Source: a virus
IMG/VR virus record: IMGVR_UViG_3300007735_000926
Coordinates: 1 to 64,000 of that record
DNA length: 64,000 nt
Reading direction: 5' to 3' (one strand)
Shown here: piece by piece, positions 47,615 through 55,694 of the stretch
Position numbering within the stretch: the stretch's first letter is position 1
Layout of the letters: each line of letters starts with the position of its first letter
Made by a program: the position numbers and the translations under genes
The notes under the pieces: generated by a model
Seen by the model: only the letters and a program-made list of their open reading frames with translations
The model's database searches: none
What the model was told of the DNA's origin: nothing

Positions 47615-48497
47615 GATGTTTCAATCTTGAAACTCTTATTTTATTTTTATGTTCTTCGGATTTAGGTATGCCAGATTTAGCTCTACTTATTTTTTCTTTG
47701 GTTTCTTCTGAAAGAATTTTACCCAACTTAGCTTTTCTCATTTTTTCCTTAGTTTCTTCTGACAATGGTTTACCTAATTTCGCCTTCCTCATCTTCTCTC
47801 TCGACTCCATAGGCATACACCTACCCAATGCCGATTTTCTCATTTTTTCCTTGGCTTCCTCCGTATGTGTATGGCCTAATCTAGCCATTTTAGCATTTTC
47901 TTTATGTTCATCTGATAATGATTTTCCTTTTTTAGATTTACTTATTTTTTGTTTTGTTTCTTCTGAAACAGATTTCCCTAATCTAAAATTTCTCATTTTT
48001 TCTTTTGATTCTTCAGTATGGGTTCTTCCGAGACATCTTATTTTAAAATCTTCTGATCTGGGTTTTCTCAATTTTTGTTTAGTTTCTTCAGGTTTCGGTT
48101 TTCCGATTCTCGACAAACTCATTTTTTTCCTAGTTTCATCAGAACATTTGTGACCAGTTCTATCTGTTGAAAACTTGCACCTATTATAACCTTTGTTTAT
48201 ATCGAAAGAATTAAATTTTTGAATAAAAAATGCTTCTCGTTCCAATAATTCATCATTATCTTTATGTTTGTCGAAATTTTCAAAAATTTCCAATATTTCA
48301 ACTTCAAAAGAATCCCACCCGTGCTTTATCATAGCTTTTTCAAAATAAGTATCGCCTATTATTTTCTTCGCACTACTTTTGTGTGAATTAATTCTGGAAT
48401 ATAAATTTACAGATTTTCCTATGTAAATTTTACCATTATCAATACAAGTTATTTTATATATTCCAGCTTTATTCGAAAGATTTATATCAATACCCAT
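47601..48497 (-). CDS. GIY-YIG homing endonuclease with NUMOD3 repeats
   Basis: A 298-residue free-standing homing endonuclease. The catalytic domain is at the N-terminus ('AGIYKITCIDNGKIYIGKSV' with 'SRINSHKSS'). Residues about 115-290 hold about eight NUMOD3-type DNA-binding repeats of the form 'S.ETK.KMRKAKLGKPLSEE'. Such SegA-type enzymes spread by cutting unoccupied alleles. It stands between the candidate gp59-slot gene (1-base junction) and gp32; in T4 the GIY-YIG enzyme SegG is also next to gene 32. The reading frame looks intact. Confidence 0.93.
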   Translation of the reverse strand: MGIDINLSNKAGIYKITCIDNGKIYIGKSVNLYSRINSHKSSAKKIIGDTYFEKAMIKHGWDSFEVEILEIFENFDKHKDNDELLEREAFFIQKFNSFDINKGYNRCKFSTDRTGHKCSDETRKKMSLSRIGKPKPEETKQKLRKPRSEDFKIRCLGRTHTEESKEKMRNFRLGKSVSEETKQKISKSKKGKSLSDEHKENAKMARLGHTHTEEAKEKMRKSALGRCMPMESREKMRKAKLGKPLSEETKEKMRKAKLGKILSEETKEKISRAKSGIPKSEEHKNKIRVSRLKHLDKC

Positions 48498-49130
48498 TCA
48501 TATACTTAACTGCTTAGAAACCTTTTCAATTGCTTGTCTTGATAATTCCTTCATTTTCTTGCTCAGATAAAATTTGTTTTTTGTTTTTTGAAACGTAATC
48601 CAAAAGTCTGAAAAAATAAAATCCAGAATCCGATTCTCCACCTCTATTTTCGAAACACCTAAAGCATGCAATGCATACATATTGATATGATGATTCTTTA
48701 AATGTTCAATCATATTTGGTAAAGAGTCACTAATATATAATGGATATGACTCCAAAGTCAAGTCTTTTTCTTTACAAAAATTTTTAATAAATTTAAGGCC
48801 ATCGACCAATCGTTTAAGAGAATTCTCCGAATCGGGATCATCCATCTCAATTTTTTTCATGTATTGAGAATATGCTTTCTTCGCCTTGGAAGACAAATAA
48901 AATTCGAGATCAAAATAATCATCGTCCTCGAAAATTGCATAAGGAGCAGAGAAATAATCATCAATTTTAATATTCTGATAATTATTAAAAAATCTCTCTA
49001 ATGATGCGAGATAATCCAACTTGGATTGATCCATATCAGAAAAATCTTTCCTGATGCGAAATGGTTTGTCTCTCATCTTACGAGAAATTGCTAAATGAGA
49101 ATTGTAAATTCTTTTTTGAAAATCTGTCAT
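48498..49130 (-). CDS. Unknown protein in the gp59 (helicase-loader) slot
   Basis: A 210-residue charged, helical protein: 'NSHLAISRKMRDKPFRIRKD', 'YLASLERFFNNYQNIKIDDY' and 'LEFYLSSKAKKAYSQYMKKI'. I do not recognise T4 gp59 in it, but its length (gp59 is 217), helical composition and position upstream of gp32 (T4 order 59-32) make a helicase-loader analogue a testable idea. It abuts the homing endonuclease gene with no gap. Confidence 0.6.
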   Translation of the reverse strand: MTDFQKRIYNSHLAISRKMRDKPFRIRKDFSDMDQSKLDYLASLERFFNNYQNIKIDDYFSAPYAIFEDDDYFDLEFYLSSKAKKAYSQYMKKIEMDDPDSENSLKRLVDGLKFIKNFCKEKDLTLESYPLYISDSLPNMIEHLKNHHINMYALHALGVSKIEVENRILDFIFSDFWITFQKTKNKFYLSKKMKELSRQAIEKVSKQLSI

Positions 49131-49143
49131 TGAAAATTTATTT

Positions 49144-49554
49144 TCAGGACTTATGAATGAAATATACAGTATCCTTTAATTCTGAATTTTCAAAAATGTT
49201 CCCAATTATCTCAGATTGATAAACGCCGCTTACTACGGCATTGGGACACCACCATCCCAAAGATGATGAAAAAGTGACATCATCATAATAATATTCAAGA
49301 TTCGGTTCGACTGTTTTAATGGGGAAATCAATCTTGAGAATGTCACCCTCATAAATTTCTTTACCATTTTTATCTTTAAATCCTGTGTATCTTTGAGGAA
49401 CAATGCAAGTCTTCGAAAGATCGACAGGTCTATCAAAAGCACCCATTTCATAATCGTATGAAACCAATTTACCATTACCATCTATAGCATATTTGGATGG
49501 TGGTTGAAATCTACGTGCTATTTTATTCCAAAATCTAAATTTAATTTCCGACAT
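49144..49554 (-). CDS. YopX-family protein
   Basis: A 136-residue protein matching the YopX family of phages and prophages: 'EIKFRFWNKIARRF', 'RYTGFKDKNGKEIYEGDILK' (the diagnostic '.tGl.DknGk.IYEGDIv') and 'SEIIGNIFENSEL' at the end. The family has a beta-rich fold and no established function. It overlaps the next upstream gene by 14 bases within the replication operon. Confidence 0.88.
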   Translation of the reverse strand: MSEIKFRFWNKIARRFQPPSKYAIDGNGKLVSYDYEMGAFDRPVDLSKTCIVPQRYTGFKDKNGKEIYEGDILKIDFPIKTVEPNLEYYYDDVTFSSSLGWWCPNAVVSGVYQSEIIGNIFENSELKDTVYFIHKS

Positions 49555-49855
49555 TTTTACGCTCTTGTTTTCTATTTTTCGTCTTATCAGTTCTATTATT
49601 CAAAAATTTTGTCACATATTTTGACTTCGCAATGCTTGGGTCATATTCTAAAAATACTTTAACAAGTTCTTGGTCAGAATCAAGTGATAAAATCGTCTTC
49701 AAAATTGTTTTCAATTTCTCTTCTTGAAGAGTAGTCACAAAAACATTTTGAATTGATAATTTCTTTCCTTTGAGATGATTTACGAAGGAACAGTAACAGA
49801 GGAAAAGATGATTAATCTCTTCCTCGACAATTTCGGATGATGGGTCAAATGTCAT
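49541..49855 (-). CDS. Small helical protein, unknown function
   Basis: A 104-residue protein: 'EEEINHLFLCYCSFVNHLKG', a helical middle, and a basic C-terminus ('NRTDKTKNRKQERKNVGN'). It is close in size and position to T4 gp33 (33-59-32 order), but lacks the hydrophobic clamp-binding end expected of gp33, so that identity is not supported. It overlaps the DHH-like gene by 4 bases (ATGA). Confidence 0.55.
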   Translation of the reverse strand: MTFDPSSEIVEEEINHLFLCYCSFVNHLKGKKLSIQNVFVTTLQEEKLKTILKTILSLDSDQELVKVFLEYDPSIAKSKYVTKFLNNRTDKTKNRKQERKNVGN

Positions 49856-50706
49856 AATTCTTTAAGTGTTTCGCTGAATTTCAAAAATTCTTTAGTGATT
49901 TTACCTCCTGATGCCCATTCACCGCCACCACCGTCGCACAGATTAGCAGCCATTTTAGCAATGTCAATCTCTGATCCCTTGTATTTTCTGAAAGAAACGA
50001 ATTGTGTATCAGGATTCATCACGATCACAACGTCTCCTTGATAATTTTCCATGATGGAATGGGATAATTCGTTCACGGAGAACTTGGAAATTGTGGAAAT
50101 GACTTTAGCACCCTCATATTCCCCTGTAAATAGGGTAATTTCTCCCAGTTCCTTCTCCAATTCCTTGAAAAATCCTTCAGCAAGCGTTACTTCTGTTGCA
50201 GTGAACCCGTCGAATCCTTTCCAGAAGCGATTTACGAAATTAACAAAGCGATTTCCACCAGATTTTCGATAAAGAGCATTCAAATACTTAGTTTCTTCAT
50301 GTTTCAGGTCGTAAGAATTGTAATCGTCAACATAAAGAAAGAATTTTTTCAAATTTTTTGTAAATTCTATCTTTTCTTTGAATTTTTTATACAAAAGCTT
50401 GGTGCAAGATGAACATTCTGCTTGAATCATAGTCGAATCCCACACTTTAAAGTCTTCAGGACGGTCAGAAACGAATACCACACGATGATCATCAATCTTT
50501 TTGATAAGATTTTGATCCAAAACCATGCCAACTATGAAGATTTTATCGTAATCCTCAGCATTTTCTTTGGCCCAGAGTAGATATTGCTCCTCAAACTTAC
50601 CAAAAAAACAGTGACGGTATTCAAAATTCTTAAACAAATTGCCCAAAAGGACGGTAGAACCTATACCATCCAAATCAGAGTTAACCCAAGCAAAAATTTT
50701 CGACAT
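49852..50706 (-). CDS. DHH-family phosphoesterase-like protein
   Basis: A 284-residue protein from ATG 50706; a longer frame overlaps the helicase end. Motif I 'AWVNSDLDGIGSTVLLGNL' resembles the D.DG.gS motif of DHH/RecJ-type phosphoesterases. A C-terminal 'LCDGGGGEWASGGKI' resembles the DHHA1 'GGGH..AaG' motif but with Glu-Trp in place of the His. The DHH triad itself appears replaced ('VFVSDRPEDF'). It may be a 5'-3' exonuclease or nucleotide phosphatase, or a degenerate member acting in binding only. Located 28 bases after gp41. Confidence 0.65.
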   Translation of the reverse strand: MSKIFAWVNSDLDGIGSTVLLGNLFKNFEYRHCFFGKFEEQYLLWAKENAEDYDKIFIVGMVLDQNLIKKIDDHRVVFVSDRPEDFKVWDSTMIQAECSSCTKLLYKKFKEKIEFTKNLKKFFLYVDDYNSYDLKHEETKYLNALYRKSGGNRFVNFVNRFWKGFDGFTATEVTLAEGFFKELEKELGEITLFTGEYEGAKVISTISKFSVNELSHSIMENYQGDVVIVMNPDTQFVSFRKYKGSEIDIAKMAANLCDGGGGEWASGGKITKEFLKFSETLKEL

Positions 50707-50734
50707 ACTATAATTAGTATTATCGAAAAATTTG

Positions 50735-52051
50735 TCAATCTGATAATTTTTCAAGCAAACTGAGTTCATCATCGCTCATAATTTCTTCTTCATCATCCTC
50801 CGATTGGTATACTGTGAGCGTTGAGTATTCAATTCTCATAGTCTGCACCATTCCTCTCGGTCCAAACCTATTTTTCATCATTCCTAGACGGATTACGCCC
50901 ATTTCCTGATCTTCTTCGTTCTGGAAGATGGATGTGATTACGTCGGCAGTCATGACAATCGCCAAAGACTCAGCAACACCCGACATATCAGGGTTATTCT
51001 GCCCAACAGCAGATCGATTTAGCTGACAAGCTGAAATAATAGGACATTTGTAGACATAGGATAACGCTCTGACTTGTTCACAGATGTTTTTACCCTTCTC
51101 ATAAGAATTTACACCAGCAGCAGTCATCAAAGTGATGTAATCAAGCACGATAGCATCGATTCTGATACCAGAATCTTTCATTTTCTTAATGAAGGCACCC
51201 AATTGCTTTGGTGTAATCGTAGATGGTGGAAATTCTTTAATATAAATCCTACCATCAGTGTTCTTATGCTCTTCTTCCAGAGCATGTCGAAGCGTTGGAA
51301 CACAATTACGGAACTCCTTCATGGGAATCTTCGTCACATTGGACGCGATTCTCTTCGCATATAGCGTTTCTGACATCTCCAGAGTCACCACAAGCACATG
51401 CTTACCCTGTGAAGCTATGTTCGCTGCGACATTGCCAAGGAAGATACTCTTACCGATGTTGGATTGTCCTGCAAATACATACAAACTCTTACCAGCTTCT
51501 TGAAATCCACCCCCCAATGCTTCATCCAACCATGGCCACTTGGAAGAAATGGTGTTTTCGTCACTCAAAATGTCGTCAATAACCTTCTCAACATCACCAT
51601 AAAGCTCAATTCCCTTATCAATATTAAGGTTGATACCAGCAATTTTCTCAAATTTCTCTACAATCTTAGTAGTATCGGCATCTCCTTCTGAGATTTCTTC
51701 TGCTGATTCCAAAATGGAGTAATACATTCCCCTTTCCTTGAGAAATCTTTCAGTATTTTCATACAACTCATCTTCATTGTGGTTGGAATCTATCTCCTTG
51801 AACGACTCGATCAACTTCTTGAAGTTGGATTTGAGATCGTCCGTGGTGAGATATGTCTTTACTTCCGTGAAAGTGGGGAGAGATTGACGTTTCTCATAGA
51901 AATCAGCAACAATCTCGAAATATTTCGCGATGTTTTTGTCCGTAAAATACTTTGGTTGAACGTAATCAGCGATAGATGCCAAATAAGCACCATTCGTGAT
52001 CGCGTTCTTCACCAGAACTTTTTCAAAATAATCAAAATCTATTTCTGACAT
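50735..52051 (-). CDS. 41: Replicative DNA helicase, gp41 (DnaB family)
   Basis: A 438-residue helicase (T4: 475). The N-terminal domain (about 1-140) is helical. The RecA-like domain has Walker A 'AGQSNIGKS' (194-202), 'HVLVVTLEMSE', Walker B 'IDAIVLDYITLM' and 'CPIISACQLNRSA' (DnaB motif H4). The end is acidic ('QSEDDEEEIMSDDELSLLEK'). It unwinds the lagging strand and partners with primase. A clear Shine-Dalgarno site (AGAAGGA, 6 bases upstream) lies in the end of a 49-codon gene whose stop overlaps the ATG. Confidence 0.92.
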   Translation of the reverse strand: MSEIDFDYFEKVLVKNAITNGAYLASIADYVQPKYFTDKNIAKYFEIVADFYEKRQSLPTFTEVKTYLTTDDLKSNFKKLIESFKEIDSNHNEDELYENTERFLKERGMYYSILESAEEISEGDADTTKIVEKFEKIAGINLNIDKGIELYGDVEKVIDDILSDENTISSKWPWLDEALGGGFQEAGKSLYVFAGQSNIGKSIFLGNVAANIASQGKHVLVVTLEMSETLYAKRIASNVTKIPMKEFRNCVPTLRHALEEEHKNTDGRIYIKEFPPSTITPKQLGAFIKKMKDSGIRIDAIVLDYITLMTAAGVNSYEKGKNICEQVRALSYVYKCPIISACQLNRSAVGQNNPDMSGVAESLAIVMTADVITSIFQNEEDQEMGVIRLGMMKNRFGPRGMVQTMRIEYSTLTVYQSEDDEEEIMSDDELSLLEKLSD

Positions 52052-52200
52052 TAATGATCCTTCTTATCTTTTTTTAATATTTCTTCCAAAATAAAACAAA
52101 CAAATTCCACTTGGAACAAAAATTCTTCATTGTCGGTATCGCCATTTTTGATACTCTCTTCAATTTGTTTGATGACCCCTATTACATTTCTATCTGTCAT
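52051..52200 (-). CDS. 49-residue protein coupled to gp41
   Basis: A small frame of 49 codons linking two genes with one-base TAATG overlaps on both sides. The product is acidic at the start ('TDRNVIGVIKQIEESIKNGD'), hydrophobic in the middle ('EFLFQVEFVCFILEEIL') and Lys-rich at the end. It carries the gp41 Shine-Dalgarno site. Function unknown; possibly a small helical adaptor. Confidence 0.65.
   Translation of the reverse strand: MTDRNVIGVIKQIEESIKNGDTDNEEFLFQVEFVCFILEEILKKDKKDH
52058..52064 (-). promoter_or_regulatory. Shine-Dalgarno site of gp41
   Basis: AGAAGGA, 6 bases before ATG 52051. Confidence 0.7.
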
Positions 52201-52868
52201 TAGCTACCGTATTGTTCTAAATAATATTTCTCCCCAGCTTTCCAATCCTCCGTGAATTCTCTCAATCCCGGCGATTCGTGAGTAATTATAATATCACCCA
52301 CTCCAATTTTCAAGCCTTTTTGTAAAGCTCTGGTACAAAGATTCAGATCGTAAAAATGGAATTTTGATGGGCAATTCTCATCAAATCTCACAGTCTCGAT
52401 AGCTTTCCGATTGAATGCCATGAAAACACCATCAATCATCACCACTCTCTGTGGGTAAGCACCAAAGCTTGTCATGTATTTCTTGTCAGCGTGTTTATGA
52501 GCCACCGCGCCGTGTAAATTACCTTGCCCCATCAGATGCCAGAGAGCGGGAGACTTGATTTCTGCTTTGGAACATCCAGCAACACCGATAATATCAAATT
52601 CTTGGAATAATTTTTCCAATTTTGGACGAGGATCATGTTCCAGATGCACATCATCGTGAACAAATATAACATAATCAAATTTTTCTTTGATAGCAGTATC
52701 AAGAAATTCGTTGTAAACCTTGGCAAGTCCGCGTGTATTGTTCAATTTAACATGACTAAATTCATCCAATTTTAATTCAATCAATGAATCCGCTAATGGA
52801 AAATGCCAATCACATTTTTTACTAGCCGAGAAAATGCAAATATTTGAAGAGACGTTCGAATTCGACAT
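52200..52868 (-). CDS. Glycosyltransferase-like protein (GT-A fold)
   Basis: A 222-residue protein: 'GLAKVYNEFLDTAIKEKFDY', then the metal-binding 'VIFVHDDVHLE' (His-Asp-Asp) and 'RVVMIDGVFMAFNRKAIETV' with 'FHFYDLNLCTRALQKGLKIG', the acceptor section typical of GT2-related enzymes. The DDV is the likely nucleotide-sugar/Mn site. Acceptor unknown. It lies in the same operon as gp41, so is probably expressed with replication genes rather than late. Confidence 0.75.
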   Translation of the reverse strand: MSNSNVSSNICIFSASKKCDWHFPLADSLIELKLDEFSHVKLNNTRGLAKVYNEFLDTAIKEKFDYVIFVHDDVHLEHDPRPKLEKLFQEFDIIGVAGCSKAEIKSPALWHLMGQGNLHGAVAHKHADKKYMTSFGAYPQRVVMIDGVFMAFNRKAIETVRFDENCPSKFHFYDLNLCTRALQKGLKIGVGDIIITHESPGLREFTEDWKAGEKYYLEQYGS

Positions 52869-52906
52869 GTAATTACCTTAACATTGTCCAGATAGAAGTC
52901 AAATTT

Positions 52907-53341
52907 TCATTTTTTATCAAAATCTGGATCAAATTCATCGAATATGTGATCTTTTACCGCTCTGGTTCTATAATAATTCCATATTTTTCTAGCTTCTCCC
53001 ACATCTATAATTCTAACTTCATCGGGAGATATTGGTCGCCCAAAATTATCTGCCTGATTTTCCACCCTATAAATAACATCTCCTTTATAATTTTTCTGTA
53101 AATGCATTATTTTATATGGAAATAAGTTGGCAGTCCCCTTTTCGGGGGTCCAATTTTTCATAACACACCATTCTCCTATATTATTCATCAAATCATCATT
53201 TTCCAAAGGATCAACTGAAAATAATCCTTGGAATTTTTTCAATTCTGGTGGTTTTTGTGATCTATCAGCGTTTGGAATCCGTTTCTTATCAATTGATTCT
53301 AAGTATAATTCTGATATAGCATCCCAATCTTTTTTATTCAT
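52907..53341 (-). CDS. Unknown protein under a late-like promoter
   Basis: A 144-residue protein from ATG 53341, chosen because TAAATATA lies 3 bases upstream; a frame starting at 53365 would put the box inside the gene. The N-terminal peptide 'NKKDWDAISELYLESIDKKR' resembles those of the packaged-type proteins near 6-8 kb. The rest ('GEWCVMKNWTPEKGTANLFP', 'YRVENQADNFGRPISPDEVR') is mixed alpha/beta. No family recognised. Divergent from the 533-aa gene. Confidence 0.6.
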   Translation of the reverse strand: MNKKDWDAISELYLESIDKKRIPNADRSQKPPELKKFQGLFSVDPLENDDLMNNIGEWCVMKNWTPEKGTANLFPYKIMHLQKNYKGDVIYRVENQADNFGRPISPDEVRIIDVGEARKIWNYYRTRAVKDHIFDEFDPDFDKK

Positions 53342-53344
53342 AAG

Positions 53345-53352
53345 TATATTTA
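53345..53352 (-). promoter_or_regulatory. T4-late-like box (TAAATATA)
   Basis: TAAATATA, then CTT, then ATG at 53341; divergent partner of the 53375 box. Confidence 0.6.
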
Positions 53353-53374
53353 AATGAAATACCATAAAAACTAC

Positions 53375-53382
53375 TAAATAAT
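53375..53382 (+). promoter_or_regulatory. T4-late-like promoter of the 533-aa gene
   Basis: TAAATAAT, then ATT, then ATG at 53386. Confidence 0.7.
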
Positions 53383-53385
53383 ATT

Positions 53386-54987
53386 ATGAGAAATTATGGC
53401 TTTGATTATTTGGTGAAAAAAGTTCAAGTGTTGAACGAAATGGCTCCGAAAAGTAAATTCTGGAATAGTAATTTTCCAGAATTTATGGATTTATATTTAG
53501 ATGTGCAAAATAAAATGAAACAACATCCAAAAGCACCATCTGGGCCAACTCTTGGTCACAGAAGAATAGAATATATCACTCGCATGTTATTCAATTTTCT
53601 TTCAAAAGATGAACTTGCAGCGATTGGTATTGATAAGAATGCAGGTTTTGGGGCCAATGTTCGAAATTTAACAATCCGAGATATTCCACATGAAGAACGA
53701 ATGGAAAGGGGAATTAAAAATTCCACAGAAATTACCCCAGAATATGCTAAATTTGCCCCAGTAAATTCGCGTGCTTCTTTCTTACAACAAGATTTCATGT
53801 TAGCAAAAATGGCGCTGGCATATCCAGAAAAAGCAATGTCCAAAAAGTTTGTTAATAAAGTAATGGATGATGCAAATATTGACGCATTTTTAAACGATAA
53901 TCCTTTAAAAACAGGAAGTTCCAATTTTGCATATGGAACGATAAAGAAAAAAGAAGAAATTCTCAAAATGGACATGGGGGACGTTAATGAAATTTTAAAC
54001 AAAGCCAAAGCAATAATTAAAAAACTTAGAAAATCTAAAAAATTGCCAAGAGGATTGCGTACTTCTATATACCATGCTGATATTGAAAAAATTGGAGAAA
54101 AACCAACAGAATTCAATACTAAAAATAAATTATATCCATTGTTTGTAATGCAAACTACTTTGGAACAATTTTTGGAAATAAAATTAAAAATCATTCAAGA
54201 TATTAGAAATAAAGAAGAAATAACTCCAGAAGGAGAAAGATTGTTTAAATTTGATAGAACCATATTATCTAATCTATTAGATACTGTTAATAAAAGAATA
54301 GATGAGAAAAAACCACTTGAGGTGGACAAAATATATAAAAATATCATTGAAAAAATGACTGGTATTTCCGATCTGGTTCGTAGAGAATATGATGCTTTGT
54401 ATAAAGAATTACAAAGCAATCCGATGGATGCATTAAAAGATCGTTATGATACCGTATTTGATATGTTGGACGACGAGCTTTTGGATAATTTGGAACGAGA
54501 AGGTACTATAAATTCAGAAGATCGTGAAATTCTTAAAAAATGGGCGAGTATTTCTGGAAATTTGCAAAAAAATATCCAAACTAGAGGTGAAAGAATCCTC
54601 CGTAAAAATATACAGAAAGGGGAACAGGCTAAACATGCTGAAGATGCCAAGAAAAAATATGAAGACCGAGGTAAAAAATGGGCTGCTAAAGAGAAACCGA
54701 ATATTGATATTAAAGATGAAGTGGAAGGTTTAACAGCTTCAGAAATTGAGGAAAAATTGAGGGAAATGATGCTTGACCCCGATGCAGATATTGAAAAAAT
54801 TGATGCTATGTCCGAATATTTATCCAAACTTCAAGCAGATGGTCCCGAAGATGAAGAAGGTGTTATGGGCTACATGACTGAACAAGTCAATAAAGACAGA
54901 CATCTTAACAACATCGGAGAGTATAAAGACCGTGGATTCAAAAAGCCTAAAAATTATGCTCATTGGTTATGGATGAATGAGCAATAA
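53386..54987 (+). CDS. Large Lys/Glu-rich helical protein, probably virion-associated
   Basis: A 533-residue, highly charged, mostly helical protein. N-terminal peptide 'YGFDYLVKKVQVLNEMAPKS'; central helices; coiled-coil-like region about 330-470; C-terminus 'EYKDRGFKKPKNYAHWLWMN'. No family recognised. A late box 3 bases before ATG and a packaged-protein-like start suggest an internal or structural protein. It is followed after 8 bases by the Mom-like gene, so both may be expressed together late in infection. Confidence 0.6.
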   Translation: MRNYGFDYLVKKVQVLNEMAPKSKFWNSNFPEFMDLYLDVQNKMKQHPKAPSGPTLGHRRIEYITRMLFNFLSKDELAAIGIDKNAGFGANVRNLTIRDIPHEERMERGIKNSTEITPEYAKFAPVNSRASFLQQDFMLAKMALAYPEKAMSKKFVNKVMDDANIDAFLNDNPLKTGSSNFAYGTIKKKEEILKMDMGDVNEILNKAKAIIKKLRKSKKLPRGLRTSIYHADIEKIGEKPTEFNTKNKLYPLFVMQTTLEQFLEIKLKIIQDIRNKEEITPEGERLFKFDRTILSNLLDTVNKRIDEKKPLEVDKIYKNIIEKMTGISDLVRREYDALYKELQSNPMDALKDRYDTVFDMLDDELLDNLEREGTINSEDREILKKWASISGNLQKNIQTRGERILRKNIQKGEQAKHAEDAKKKYEDRGKKWAAKEKPNIDIKDEVEGLTASEIEEKLREMMLDPDADIEKIDAMSEYLSKLQADGPEDEEGVMGYMTEQVNKDRHLNNIGEYKDRGFKKPKNYAHWLWMNEQ

Positions 54988-54995
54988 ATTCAATT

Positions 54996-55637
54996 ATGGA
55001 TTACACGATAGATTTAATAGATAAAAACTTAGCAAAAAAGTTAATAAAAGAAAACCATTATTCACACGCATGGACTCCTTCTAGGTATACATTGGGGTTA
55101 TTTGATGGGGAGAATTTAATCGGGGTTGCAGTGTATGGTTTTCCTGTTGGGAGACAAACTGTTAAATCTATTACACCCAATTTAGAGAATAAAGATGTTT
55201 TAGAATTAAAAAGACTGTGGCTTATAGACGAAGCACCGAAAAATAGTGAAAGTTATTTCATAGGTAAAACTTTCGATTGGTTGAGAAAAAATACTAATAT
55301 TAAAGTTTTAGTTAGTTATTCGGACGCGACATACAATCATTTAGGCATTATTTACCAAGCAACAAATTGGTTGTATCAGGGTAATAAAATTGCGGGTGGA
55401 AATGGGTATTTGCATAAAATACATGGAAAACTTACAAACCAAAGAAGTGTTTGTGTTGTATATAAAACAATTAAACGTGAAGAATTAATTAAAATTGATC
55501 CCAATTACGAAAAAGTCAAGATAAAGAAAAAACATAGATACATTTATATTTTACATAAAAAAGATCGTAAAAAGATATTAAGCGAATTGAAGCATAAACC
55601 AATGCCTTATCCGAAAGATAATCTTAATAGTGATTGA
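54996..55637 (+). CDS. Mom-like DNA adenine hypermodification protein (GNAT-like fold)
   Basis: A 213-residue protein with the layout of phage Mom-family proteins: 'IKENHYSHAWTPSRYTLGLF' (HYS), 'LIGVAVYGFPVG', 'LELKRLWLIDEAPKNSESYF' (ELxRL and PxNSES), 'VLVSYSDATYNHLGIIYQAT' (SYxD and GxIYQA) and 'WLYQGN'. Mom of phage Mu converts adenine in DNA to a methylcarbamoyl form and protects against restriction. The C-terminus ('KPMPYPK') also fits relatives. Activity on DNA here is an inference. It ends at a bidirectional terminator opposite uvsX. Confidence 0.65.
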   Translation: MDYTIDLIDKNLAKKLIKENHYSHAWTPSRYTLGLFDGENLIGVAVYGFPVGRQTVKSITPNLENKDVLELKRLWLIDEAPKNSESYFIGKTFDWLRKNTNIKVLVSYSDATYNHLGIIYQATNWLYQGNKIAGGNGYLHKIHGKLTNQRSVCVVYKTIKREELIKIDPNYEKVKIKKKHRYIYILHKKDRKKILSELKHKPMPYPKDNLNSD

Positions 55638-55662
55638 CGTTCATGAAATGATTGATAAGTGA

Positions 55663-55691
55663 AATGCCACTGAGTTTTTCTCAGTGGCATT
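55663..55691. terminator. Bidirectional intrinsic terminator between Mom-like gene and uvsX
   Basis: A 12-bp perfect stem (55663-55674 with 55680-55691) with a TTTTT loop between convergent genes. Only short, interrupted A/T-rich tracts flank it (GAA on the left, AATTTATT on the right). Confidence 0.8.
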
Positions 55692-55694
55692 AAT

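Noticed and set aside
47608-48153. Plus-strand frame of 181 codons
   Set aside because: It is antisense to the NUMOD3 repeats of the homing endonuclease; its repetitive Leu/Phe/Ser composition is a mirror of those repeats.
49541-49855. gp33 late co-activator
   Set aside because: Size and position fit, but the expected hydrophobic clamp-binding C-terminus is absent.
53556-54194. Minus-strand frame of 212 codons
   Set aside because: Antisense to the 533-aa gene, which has a late box, proper start and operon context.
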